DNA of 8,756 bases from Desulfobacteraceae bacterium (GTDB taxonomy: Bacteria > Desulfobacterota > Desulfobacteria > Desulfobacterales > Desulfatirhabdiaceae), in NCBI GenBank assembly GCA_027325475.1, contig DAIEFO010000077.1, positions 1-8,756 on the forward strand. The letters run 5' to 3'. Under the pieces are notes generated by a model. It saw nothing but the letters and a program-made list of their open reading frames with translations. It was not told the origin of the DNA and searched no databases. A program made the position numbers and the translations under genes. The first letter of the stretch is position 1, and each line of letters opens with the position of its first letter. Below, in pieces: positions 1-5,486 of the stretch.

Positions 1-221
1 TGTTCTTTCAGGTTGAGCCCCATACCGCCATATTCCACCGGATGGTTCGGCGCCCACAGCTCCATCTGCTTGACCATTTGGCGCTTCTTCTCCAGTTCCG
101 GCAGCAACGCCCTGAACCCGCGGGTCAATAGCGCAGGCTCCAAGGGAACAATTTCCTTTTCAATAAACTCATCCACCATTTGGGTGATGGTCTGCATCTT
201 TTCTGATATCTCGAATTCCAT
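1..221 (-). CDS. Acyl-CoA dehydrogenase, N-terminal part (runs off the window)
   Basis: This is the first 73 codons of a gene on the minus strand; the rest lies beyond base 1. The protein begins MEFEISEKMQTI and continues through an acidic helical stretch to FRALLPELEKKRQMVKQM, then LWAPNHPVEYGGMGLN at about residues 55-70. The order of helical N-terminal bundle, then 'LWAP..P.EYGGMGL', is typical of acyl-CoA dehydrogenases, which are FAD flavoenzymes that oxidise an acyl-CoA to the 2-enoyl-CoA and pass electrons to ETF. The FAD-binding and catalytic glutamate regions are not in the window, so chain-length preference cannot be judged. The ATG at 221-219 is chosen because AGGAGG lies about 6 nt upstream on the minus strand (around 226-233). 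A candidate promoter and a TetR-like palindrome lie upstream, which suits a fatty-acid-type gene controlled by a TetR-family repressor (inference). Confidence 0.85.
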   Translation of the reverse strand, partial: MEFEISEKMQTITQMVDEFIEKEIVPLEPALLTRGFRALLPELEKKRQMVKQMELWAPNHPVEYGGMGLNLKE

Positions 222-285
222 ATTTGCCTCCTGCGGTTGCATCCGGTTTGAGTGAAACAGTCCGATTCTCATCTCATGCAAGGTA

Positions 286-314
286 AGAGTATGCGATTGC
301 ACCGTAAGAGTCAA
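286..314 (-). promoter_or_regulatory. Candidate sigma70-type promoter for the acyl-CoA dehydrogenase gene
   Basis: Read on the minus strand, TTGACT (314-309) is followed after exactly 17 nt by TACTCT (291-286). The -35 box matches 5 of 6 consensus bases and the -10 box 3 of 6. This would give a start near 279 and a leader of roughly 58 nt ahead of the ATG at 221. An alternative AT-rich -10-like TATAAA sits at 344-339 but has no good -35. The location directly downstream of the palindrome at 324-335 supports it moderately. Confidence 0.4.
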
Positions 315-323
315 GAAAAAATA

Positions 324-335
324 GAACGATCGTTC
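324..335. promoter_or_regulatory. 12-bp perfect palindrome, TetR-type operator candidate
   Basis: GAACGATCGTTC is a perfect inverted repeat with no spacer. A further half-site-like CGTT overlaps it on the right (GTTCGTT). Short palindromes of the AACG..CGTT type are common operators for TetR-family repressors of fatty-acid and acyl-CoA genes (family knowledge). It lies about 10 bp upstream of the candidate -35 box of the acyl-CoA dehydrogenase gene, and it would overlap the start of the alternative promoter at 344-339. No TetR gene is in the window, so the regulator would be encoded elsewhere. The NimA-like gene upstream is transcribed toward this site, so the operator most likely serves only the dehydrogenase. 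Confidence 0.5.
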
Positions 336-402
336 GTTTTTATAAAACCTGTCTTGACCCTACATCCACAGCGTGATCAAGATTGGTGCTCCTTGCCCAT
401 AT

Positions 403-900
403 TCAGTAAACGCCGTACTTCTTTCCTTTGATCGATTCAATATCGATACGAATCACCGCTGTACGGCCCAGATTCGCTTTAGGATATTCAAATCGTTTGT
501 TGGAGAACCGAGCAACAATTCTATCGAGCGCTTTTATTTTTTCCGCTTCATCGACAACAAAAGCGGTTCTGCCAAATCCGATGATGGTGCGATGTTTCAC
601 CTCAAAATCGCATGCGATATCGTTTTCGATAATGTCGTGATCCAAACTGACCTCAAAGCAGACCTTATCGTTACGTTTCATGATTTCGATCTTCGTCCCC
701 GTTTGGGCCGAATGGAAATAAATCGCCACGCCGTCAAACGCGTAGAAAACGGGAACGAGAAACGGCGTATCACCATCGGCCAGCGCAATATGCATCAGAT
801 TGGCCGCATGCAGGATTGCATCAATCTCTGAACGGCTGGTAATCTCTCGATCTTTGCGCCGCATCGGGCCGTGTGGATGTCCTTCCTTTGATTTTTGCAT
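403..900 (-). CDS. NimA-like pyridoxamine 5'-phosphate oxidase-fold flavin-binding protein
   Basis: The 165-residue protein has the features of the Pyridox_ox_2/NimA family: a split-barrel that binds FMN or a related flavin. Visible are the near-N-terminal MRRKDREI at residues 13-20, a helix ending in LMHIALADGDTPFLVPVFYA (35-54), then IYFHSAQTGTKIEIM (60-74) and VCFEVS (80-85), all in the usual family order, and a C-terminal strand RTAVIRIDIESIKGKKYG. Family members are small cytoplasmic dimers; some reduce nitroimidazoles, but most have no proven substrate, so I assign no specific reaction. Length is normal. The ATG at 900 is preferred because AAGGAA lies about 6 nt upstream; M13 is an internal alternative without a well-placed ribosome site. 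The gene stands alone, with about 180 nt separating it from the dehydrogenase gene in the same orientation. A weak stem (TCTTGA/TCAAGA, 352-382) lies below its stop but lacks a proper T tract. Confidence 0.85.
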   Translation of the reverse strand: MQKSKEGHPHGPMRRKDREITSRSEIDAILHAANLMHIALADGDTPFLVPVFYAFDGVAIYFHSAQTGTKIEIMKRNDKVCFEVSLDHDIIENDIACDFEVKHRTIIGFGRTAFVVDEAEKIKALDRIVARFSNKRFEYPKANLGRTAVIRIDIESIKGKKYGVY

Positions 901-963
901 AAAAATTCCTTGTTGTTAGGGGGCTGGAAATTACGATATGTCCGTTTCAGATTAAGCATAATT

Positions 964-1083
964 GACGGCTTCATAAAAAGTCCGGATGCTGCGTTGCATC
1001 CTTCGTCATTGCGGCGTACCCAAAAGTACGCCTCATTCCTCAGGATTTGCGCGCCTTGCCTGCGAACTTTTTACGAAGCTGTC
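964..1083. repeat. 120-bp palindromic repeat element with 21-bp terminal inverted repeats
   Basis: The two ends are inverted copies: 964-984 (beginning GACGGCTTCATAAAAAG) and the reverse complement of 1063-1083 (GACAGCTTCGTAAAAAG...) agree at 18 of 21 positions. Inside are two further perfect hairpins: GGATGC/GCATCC (984-989 with 996-1001) and GGCGTAC/GTACGCC (1013-1019 with 1026-1032, loop CCAAAA). A small TCCTCAGGA palindrome is also present near 1037-1045. The whole can fold into a long branched structure. It resembles a repeat that I recall as present in many copies in Desulfobacteraceae genomes, where it is often mis-annotated as small hypothetical proteins. It could be a MITE-like or REP-like element. 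No transposase or clear target-site duplication is visible. Confidence 0.75.
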
Positions 1084-1136
1084 CGAAATTCGACATTTTA
1101 TGACGGCATCAATCTTGAGAACGATATTCAGACGGC

Positions 1137-1165
1137 TTGATCTTATATTGGAAACAGATTATAGT
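1137..1165 (+). promoter_or_regulatory. Promoter of tatA
   Basis: TTGATC (1137-1142) and TATAGT (1160-1165) are separated by exactly 17 nt. The -10 matches 5 of 6 consensus bases and the -35 matches 4 of 6. Transcription would begin near 1172, giving a leader of about 50 nt ahead of tatA. The -35 box overlaps a GACGGCTT motif (1131-1138) identical to the first 8 bases of the repeat element at 964. Confidence 0.55.
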
Positions 1166-1221
1166 GTTGGTTTTCAAGACCTAATAGAGATGCCATATAT
1201 TTTCAGACAGAGGAGCGCACT

Positions 1222-1452
1222 ATGTTTTCAGGTATTCTTTCCCCCATGCATTTAATTGTCATATTGGTTATCGTTCTGATCATTTTCGGGCCTGGAAAAC
1301 TTCCGGATCTCGGTAATTCTCTGGGAAAATCCATCAAGAACTTTAAAAAAGCCGTGAGCGGCGACGAAAGCCTTGATGGATCGTCCGATGCTAAAAAAAT
1401 CAATACTGCCGATACCGCATCGACCGCAAAAAAAACAGATGACGCCAAATGA
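1222..1452 (+). CDS. tatA: Sec-independent protein translocase TatA
   Basis: The 76-residue protein is a typical TatA/E subunit: a very short periplasmic start, one membrane helix (about residues 8-22, HLIVILVIVLIIF), the hinge FGPGKLPDLG (22-31), an amphipathic helix (about 30-46, LGKSIKNFKKAV) and a polar Ser/Thr/Lys/Asp-rich tail. TatA multimers form the variable conduit through which folded proteins with twin-arginine signals, often cofactor-containing redox enzymes, cross the inner membrane. GAGGAG at 1210-1215, 6 nt before the ATG, fixes the start, and a good promoter lies at 1137-1165. The gene is monocistronic here; tatB and tatC are not adjacent, which is common in this group. The short length and the hinge favour TatA over TatB. 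It converges with the methyltransferase gene, with only 23 nt between the stops and no obvious terminator. Confidence 0.93.
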   Translation: MFSGILSPMHLIVILVIVLIIFGPGKLPDLGNSLGKSIKNFKKAVSGDESLDGSSDAKKINTADTASTAKKTDDAK

Positions 1453-1475
1453 CCGCCAAAAGAGAACAAGACAAC

Positions 1476-2306
1476 CTATTTTGTCAGCACAATGCCGCAC
1501 CATTCATGGGTTGTTTTCTCCCAGCAGCAATTCAAAGACAGTTTCTGGTAGCGGGCTTTGAGTTTTTCCGCCTCATCGTCACGTATTCCCGAAAGGATCA
1601 CCATTCCACCGGAATGGACATGCCCTGAAATATAAGCGCTCAACCGGATCAACGTCGGATACCGGAGATTTGCCGCAATAATATGAAACCGCTGCTCGAT
1701 GCTTTCGGCGGGCTGATTTATGACAAAAAAACGCTCCGACACGCCGTTGAGCGCGGCGTTTTCCATCGCTTCCGCAATGGCACAGGGATCGATATCCGTT
1801 CCTGTCGCCTGCCGGATTCCCATCTTTAATGCTGTCAGCGCCAGAACGCCGGAACCTGTACCGATATCCAGCAGAATGTCCTCTGAAATATTTTTTTTCC
1901 AGGAAAGCCTTTCTATCGCATATTCGATGCCTTCAACCGCCAGCCGGGTGGTGGGATGCTGCCCCACACCAAAAGAGGCTCCCGGTTTGAGGACGACCTC
2001 AATATCAGGTCCATCGCGTGGTGAACGGCATTCCGGCGGAGTCAGAATGATGCGGCGGCCGATTCGAACCGGCCGGTTATAGGATGTCTCGACATATGTG
2101 GTTCCGAATATATTGGTATAGGTCAGTTCACCATTTTCGACAAGCGCTCTGAGTGCGGACCGGAATTCCCGCCGGTTCACTCCCATTTGTCCCCAAAGCA
2201 TTCTTTCAAGACTGCCGGAAGTGACCTTCACGGAACTGCTTTCAATAATTTCCATGATCTGCCGATATAATCCCTGAACGCTGTCCCCCGTAGCCGCTGT
2301 CATCAT
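1476..2306 (-). CDS. PrmA-family SAM-dependent methyltransferase with winged-helix-like N-terminus
   Basis: The C-terminal two thirds of this 276-residue protein carries the PrmA (ribosomal protein L11 methyltransferase) signatures: FGVGQHPTT (112-120; PrmA usually has FGTGxHxTT), SAM-binding motif I DIGTGSGVLAL (147-157), the acidic loop DIDP (171-174) followed by A..A..NA.LNGV, a motif-IV-like AANL (211-214) and a PrmA-like ending EWCGIVLTK. The first 80 or so residues differ from the expected PrmA ferredoxin-like substrate domain. A run such as VNRREFRSALRALVENGELTY (43-63) looks like the recognition helix and wing of a winged-helix fold. The substrate is therefore uncertain: L11, another protein, or a nucleic acid. 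Two adjacent ATGs (2306 and 2303) share the upstream AGGAAAG; I use the first. A candidate promoter lies at 2343-2371. Confidence 0.8.
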   Translation of the reverse strand: MMTAATGDSVQGLYRQIMEIIESSSVKVTSGSLERMLWGQMGVNRREFRSALRALVENGELTYTNIFGTTYVETSYNRPVRIGRRIILTPPECRSPRDGPDIEVVLKPGASFGVGQHPTTRLAVEGIEYAIERLSWKKNISEDILLDIGTGSGVLALTALKMGIRQATGTDIDPCAIAEAMENAALNGVSERFFVINQPAESIEQRFHIIAANLRYPTLIRLSAYISGHVHSGGMVILSGIRDDEAEKLKARYQKLSLNCCWEKTTHEWCGIVLTK

Positions 2307-2342
2307 CTTCTTTCCTTTTTGTCAAAAACGCCGATTACCCGT

Positions 2343-2371
2343 CTCATAAAGGTATTTTATTGAAAAATCAA
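2343..2371 (-). promoter_or_regulatory. Candidate promoter of the PrmA-like methyltransferase gene
   Basis: On the minus strand TTGATT (2371-2366) and TATGAG (2348-2343) are 17 nt apart, each matching 4 of 6 consensus bases. This would give a start near 2336 and a leader of about 30 nt. The -35 box overlaps the left arm of the inverted repeat at 2357-2370, so a protein bound there could repress this promoter. Confidence 0.35.
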
Positions 2372-2408
2372 TCTATTGAAATTGCATACAGAATGTGATT
2401 TTCAATAA
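2357..2408. repeat. Imperfect inverted repeat and ATTGAAA motif cluster in the divergent control region
   Basis: The left arm TTATTGAAAAATCA (2357-2370) pairs with the right arm TGATTTTCAATAA (2396-2408); one arm has a single extra A. The core ATTGAAA(A/T) occurs at 2359, 2375 and 2423 on the plus strand and inverted at 2399-2406. It lies between the divergent promoters for the methyltransferase gene and the liv operon, so it is placed as an operator would be. The region is AT-rich, so chance is a real alternative. Confidence 0.4.
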
Positions 2409-2442
2409 TTGTCTTGATAATCATTGAAAACGGGATTAAAAA
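2382..2442 (+). promoter_or_regulatory. Candidate promoter region of the liv operon
   Basis: Two overlapping possibilities are visible. One is TTGCAT (2382-2387), 16 nt, AATAAT (2404-2409; 5 of 6 in the -10). The other is TTGATA (2414-2419), 17 nt, TAAAAA (2437-2442). Either would produce a leader of about 95-130 nt before livK that includes the hairpin at 2475-2514. Neither is strong on both boxes, so the exact start is unsettled. Confidence 0.35.
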
Positions 2443-2474
2443 TTACCGATAATTCTCAGAAAACTCCGATTTGG

Positions 2475-2514
2475 AGACGGCTTCTTAAAAGTTCTCGCGA
2501 AACCGTCTTTTTTT
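2475..2514 (+). terminator. Intrinsic-terminator-like hairpin in the livK leader (possible attenuator)
   Basis: The left arm AGACGGCTT (2475-2483) pairs with AAACCGTCT (2500-2508). It gives eight base pairs with one internal C-A mismatch and a 16-nt loop, followed directly by a T run through 2514. The T tract is present only for rightward transcription. No gene on the plus strand ends nearby; the upstream gene points the other way. A terminator 30 nt before a start codon is therefore more consistent with conditional termination of the liv transcript, or with blocking stray readthrough. A small competing hairpin, CTCC/GGAG (2464-2467 with 2473-2476), shares bases with the left arm. Confidence 0.5.
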
Positions 2515-2544
2515 AACCTACTAGCAGCAGGGAGGGTGAACACC

Positions 2545-3696
2545 ATGAAGAGATCACAGGTTTTCAGTATGGGCGTCCTGATCGTTGCGGCATTGTTTTT
2601 TTCAGCGGCACCGATGGCTGCCCCGGCGTGGGCGGCGATGCCTGAAGCAAAAATCGGCATTGTTTTCAGCATGACAGGTGGGGCCGCATCCTATGGCGCG
2701 ACCCAGAAACACGGGGCGCAGCTTGCCGTGGATGAAATCAACGCGGCAGCCGGCACCAAAGGAGTTCATATCAAAGCTTATTTTGATGATGACGCCAGCA
2801 CCCCCCAGCAGGGCATCAATGTGTTTAAGAAATTCATCAACAGCGACCATGTATCAGCCATCATCGGCCCGACACTGAGCGATACGGCGCAAGTGACAGA
2901 CCGCATCGCTCAAGCAGGTTCCGTACCGGTGCTGGGGGTCAGCAATACGGCGCAGGGAATTACGGAAATTGGCAACTATGTGTTTCGTGATTCCCTTACC
3001 GAAGCTGTCGTCGTACCGAATACCATCCGGACGGCCAAGAAAAAATTCGGTATTTCGAAAGTCTCCATTCTTTACGGAAACGATGGCGCCTTTACCAAAG
3101 CCGGCTATGACGCATTCAAAAAAGCACTGACCGACGAAAAAATCACCATTCTGAGTGAACAGACATTCGCCAAAGGTGACCGCGATTTTTCTCCCCAGTT
3201 GACCGAAATCAAGAGCCAGTCACCGGACGCTATCGTGGTGTCGGCGCTGGTGGAAGAAGCTTCCGGCATCGTCAGTCAGGCCCGGCAGTTGGGTATTCCG
3301 GCGTCGGTGCCTATCATCGGCGGCAATGGATTTAACTCCCCAAGTCTCATCAAAAACGCCGGCAGCGCCGCGGAAGGCGTCTTGATTGGCGCGGCATGGA
3401 GTTCCACCGCCTCCAACCCATTGAATCAGAAATTTGTGAAAGACTATGCCGCCAAATACGGCAATCCGCCGGATCAATTTGCGGCCCAGGCATATGCCGG
3501 CGTTTATATCGTGTATGATGCTATCCAGAAAGCAGGCGCTCCGTTTCAACCCGCAAAAATTCGCGACGCTCTGGCAGGCATTAAAAATCTGGATTCCGTC
3601 CTCGGAAAATTTTCCTTTACTTCCGGCCGTGATGCGGACTACAAACCTGTACTTCAGGAAGTCAAAAACGGTAAATTTGTCGTTGTAGGAGAATAA
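2545..3696 (+). CDS. livK: Periplasmic binding protein of a branched-chain amino acid-type ABC importer
   Basis: This protein of 383 residues has a Sec signal peptide (KR at 2-3, hydrophobic stretch 9-25, cleavage expected after AWA at 28-30) and then the class I periplasmic-binding fold of the LivJ/LivK (peripla_BP_6) family. Visible landmarks are IGIVFSMTGGAASYGATQ (about 37-54), GAQLAVDEINAAAG (57-70), SAIIGPT.SD (104-113) and SVPVLGVSNTAQ (126-137), where Ser/Thr residues usually contact the ligand's carboxylate. It captures the substrate in the periplasm and delivers it to LivHM. Ligand identity cannot be assigned from sequence; Leu/Ile/Val, other amino acids, amides or aromatic acids are all known for the family. 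The ATG at 2545 is preferred over the in-frame GTG at 2536 because GGAGGGTGA (2531-2539) is a near-perfect ribosome site placed for 2545. It is first in the livKHMGF operon. Confidence 0.92.
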   Translation: MKRSQVFSMGVLIVAALFFSAAPMAAPAWAAMPEAKIGIVFSMTGGAASYGATQKHGAQLAVDEINAAAGTKGVHIKAYFDDDASTPQQGINVFKKFINSDHVSAIIGPTLSDTAQVTDRIAQAGSVPVLGVSNTAQGITEIGNYVFRDSLTEAVVVPNTIRTAKKKFGISKVSILYGNDGAFTKAGYDAFKKALTDEKITILSEQTFAKGDRDFSPQLTEIKSQSPDAIVVSALVEEASGIVSQARQLGIPASVPIIGGNGFNSPSLIKNAGSAAEGVLIGAAWSSTASNPLNQKFVKDYAAKYGNPPDQFAAQAYAGVYIVYDAIQKAGAPFQPAKIRDALAGIKNLDSVLGKFSFTSGRDADYKPVLQEVKNGKFVVVGE

Positions 3697-3727
3697 TCAG
3701 AATAAGGCAGGATACCGGACAAGAGAG

Positions 3728-4618
3728 ATGAACCTTTTTGCGCAGCAACTGATAAACGGAATTTTTATTGGAAGCGTTTATGGGCTTTTCGCCATTGGAT
3801 ACACGCTGGTCTTCGGCGTACTGGATATCCTGAATCTGGCCCATGCCGCCGTGTTCACTCTGGGAGGACTGGTAGCGCTCTGGCTGGTGCAAAGCGCGGG
3901 AATGTCCATATGGGCGGCGTTTCCGCTGGCGACACTCTTCTCCGGTATTCTGGGACTTATCATTAACGCCGTCGCGTTTGTACCGCTGCGTCACCGTCCG
4001 GACACCTATTTCTCCGGATTGATATCGAGCATCGCACTGGCGATTGTTTTCGAGAGCGCCGCGATAGGCATTTTCGGGGCGCGTACCGTGAGGTTTCCGA
4101 TCAGCACCATCGCCGTCCATATCTGGCAGATTGCTGGCGTTACCATCACATCCCTTCAGGTGGAAATCGTCATGATTGCCGCCTGTCTGATGGCAGGGTT
4201 AACCCGGTTTCTCCGGCGTTCCCGATCCGGAAAAGCCATCAGGGCCGTTGCGGAAAATGAACGCGCTGCCCGCCTGCTAGGCGTTCATGTGGACGGCATT
4301 ATCGCATTTACGTTTTTTATATCGTCGGCGCTGGGTGGTGCGGCCGGCATATTGTTTGGATTATATTTCGGAGCGCTTTCTCCGGACATGGGACGTTCCA
4401 TCGAACTCAAGGGGCTTGCCGTCATTGTGCTGGGAGGCATGGGCAGCATCCCCGGCGCCATTATCGGCGGTATCGCTTTCGGACTCAGTGAAGTCCTTAC
4501 TGTAGCCATTTCAGGCACTTCCAACCTGCGGGATGCGGTCGCTTTCACGGTGCTTTTCGCTATTTTACTCCTGCGGCCATCCGGTCTGTTCGGACGCAGA
4601 CAGATCCGGGAGACATGA
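3728..4618 (+). CDS. livH: Branched-chain amino acid-type ABC importer permease LivH
   Basis: This 296-residue membrane protein has roughly eight hydrophobic segments and the LivH hallmarks: N-terminal NGIFIGSVYGLFAIGYTLVFG (10-30), LDILNLAHAAVFTLGG (32-47), where most LivH proteins have LAHG rather than LAHA, the cytoplasmic ATPase-coupling loop RAVAENERAARLLGV, and near the end KGLAVIVLGGMGSIPGAIIGG. It forms the inner-membrane channel as a heterodimer with LivM, powered by LivG and LivF. It begins 31 nt after livK. The ribosome site is weak (AAGAGAG immediately before the ATG), so its expression may depend on flow from livK or be kept lower than the binding protein, as is usual. Its stop overlaps the livM start (ATGA). 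No damage or truncation is visible. Confidence 0.93.
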   Translation: MNLFAQQLINGIFIGSVYGLFAIGYTLVFGVLDILNLAHAAVFTLGGLVALWLVQSAGMSIWAAFPLATLFSGILGLIINAVAFVPLRHRPDTYFSGLISSIALAIVFESAAIGIFGARTVRFPISTIAVHIWQIAGVTITSLQVEIVMIAACLMAGLTRFLRRSRSGKAIRAVAENERAARLLGVHVDGIIAFTFFISSALGGAAGILFGLYFGALSPDMGRSIELKGLAVIVLGGMGSIPGAIIGGIAFGLSEVLTVAISGTSNLRDAVAFTVLFAILLLRPSGLFGRRQIRET

Positions 4619-5481
4619 TACCCATGGGTCTGAGCCACATTTTTACACAATTTTACGCGGTTTACGGAAGTCTGATCAATTTTATCGGCATCAATTCCCT
4701 GCTGGCCATCAGCCTGTATGTGACACTGTCCGCCGGTCAGCTTTCTTTAGGCAACGCGGCTTTCGCCGGCATCGGAGGATACACGGCAGGTATTCTGACC
4801 ATGTATCTGAATGTTCCCTATATTGTGGCGCTGCTTGCCGCAGCGTTGATGTCCGGAGCCGTCGCCATGATCCTGGGATTTCCGGTGCTGCGGCTTCGGG
4901 GGGTTTTTTTAGCAATCGCCACACTGGCATTCGGAGAGGTAGTGCGTATCCTGGCCATCAATCTTCAAATCACCGGAGGCGCCGAGGGACTCACCCCAAT
5001 CCCCGATAAAACCCAGGCATGGATGATTTTTACCGCACTGACACTGACAGGTTATTTTATGGCGGTGCTGCGCCGTTCCAGAATCGGGTGGAGTTTTGCC
5101 AGCATCCGGGAAGATGAAACCGCCGCCAAAGCCATGGGCATCAACACCACCTGGTACAAAACCCTCGCCTTTACCATTGGCGCCATGATTGCGGGCCTTG
5201 CCGGCGCCATGAGCGCTCATTTGAATTACATCATCACTCCGGGCGAATTCGGATTTTCTGCTGCGGTTCAGCTTTTAATCTTCAATATCGTGGGCGGAAC
5301 CCGCGTATGGTACGGCCCCATCCTGGGCGCTGCGCTGCTGACAGCGCTTCCTGAAATTCTACGGGGTTTTGGCGTCACGGCAGGTCCTGTCCGCATGGGC
5401 GTTAACGGATTCATTCTGCTGATGGTGATACTTTTCCTGCCGAATGGCCTGGTATCGCTTTTTTCGCACAGGAAGGATTAA
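4615..5481 (+). CDS. livM: Branched-chain amino acid-type ABC importer permease LivM
   Basis: This 288-residue multi-span membrane protein carries LivM landmarks: YVTLSAGQLSLGNAAFAGIG (35-54), LRLRGVFLAIATLAFGEVVR, GGAEGLTPIP, the coupling loop SIREDETAAKAMGIN and, near the C-terminus, NIVGGTRVWYGPILGAALL. It partners LivH in the transport channel. Length is somewhat below that of enterobacterial LivM, which has an N-terminal extension, but normal for this family elsewhere. The ATG at 4615 overlaps the livH stop in an ATGA arrangement, which suggests termination-reinitiation coupling. GGGAG (4608-4612) is only 2 nt from this ATG and 11 nt from the second ATG at 4624, so the true start could be either, a difference of three residues. 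The 3' end carries the ribosome site for livG. Confidence 0.93.
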   Translation: MIPMGLSHIFTQFYAVYGSLINFIGINSLLAISLYVTLSAGQLSLGNAAFAGIGGYTAGILTMYLNVPYIVALLAAALMSGAVAMILGFPVLRLRGVFLAIATLAFGEVVRILAINLQITGGAEGLTPIPDKTQAWMIFTALTLTGYFMAVLRRSRIGWSFASIREDETAAKAMGINTTWYKTLAFTIGAMIAGLAGAMSAHLNYIITPGEFGFSAAVQLLIFNIVGGTRVWYGPILGAALLTALPEILRGFGVTAGPVRMGVNGFILLMVILFLPNGLVSLFSHRKD

Positions 5482-5486
5482 GACGT

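Larger units (their letters stand above)
901..1221. other. Gene-free region of 321 bp between the NimA-like gene and tatA
   Basis: No coding sequence is supported here. The stretch holds the palindromic repeat element (964-1083) and the tatA promoter (1137-1165). Several small open frames cross it, but they read through the repeat and have no ribosome sites of note. I see no clear promoter for the minus-strand NimA-like gene in 901-963. Confidence 0.7.

Noticed and set aside
352..382. Stem TCTTGA/TCAAGA as a terminator for the NimA-like gene
   Set aside because: Only 6 AT-rich base pairs with a 19-nt loop, and the following bases (CAGG, then TTTT) do not give an immediate T tract.
373..831. 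152-codon open frame antisense to the NimA-like gene
   Set aside because: It is the complementary-strand shadow of a gene with clear family motifs, and its own translation has no recognisable features.
895..1255. Small plus-strand open frames of 81 and 89 codons across the repeat element
   Set aside because: They read through the palindromic repeat, lack good ribosome sites, and their peptides follow the repeat sequence. I judge them spurious translations of a repeat.
2414..2452. Possible 12-codon leader peptide starting TTG with three consecutive Ile codons ahead of livK
   Set aside because: It is attractive for a branched-chain amino acid operon, but it has a TTG start, no ribosome site, overlaps a candidate -35 box, and AT-rich DNA yields Ile codons by chance.
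2536..2544. GTG start for LivK three codons upstream of the ATG
   Set aside because: The GTG lies inside the ribosome-binding sequence GGAGGGTGA, so it cannot use that site; the ATG at 2545 is correctly spaced.
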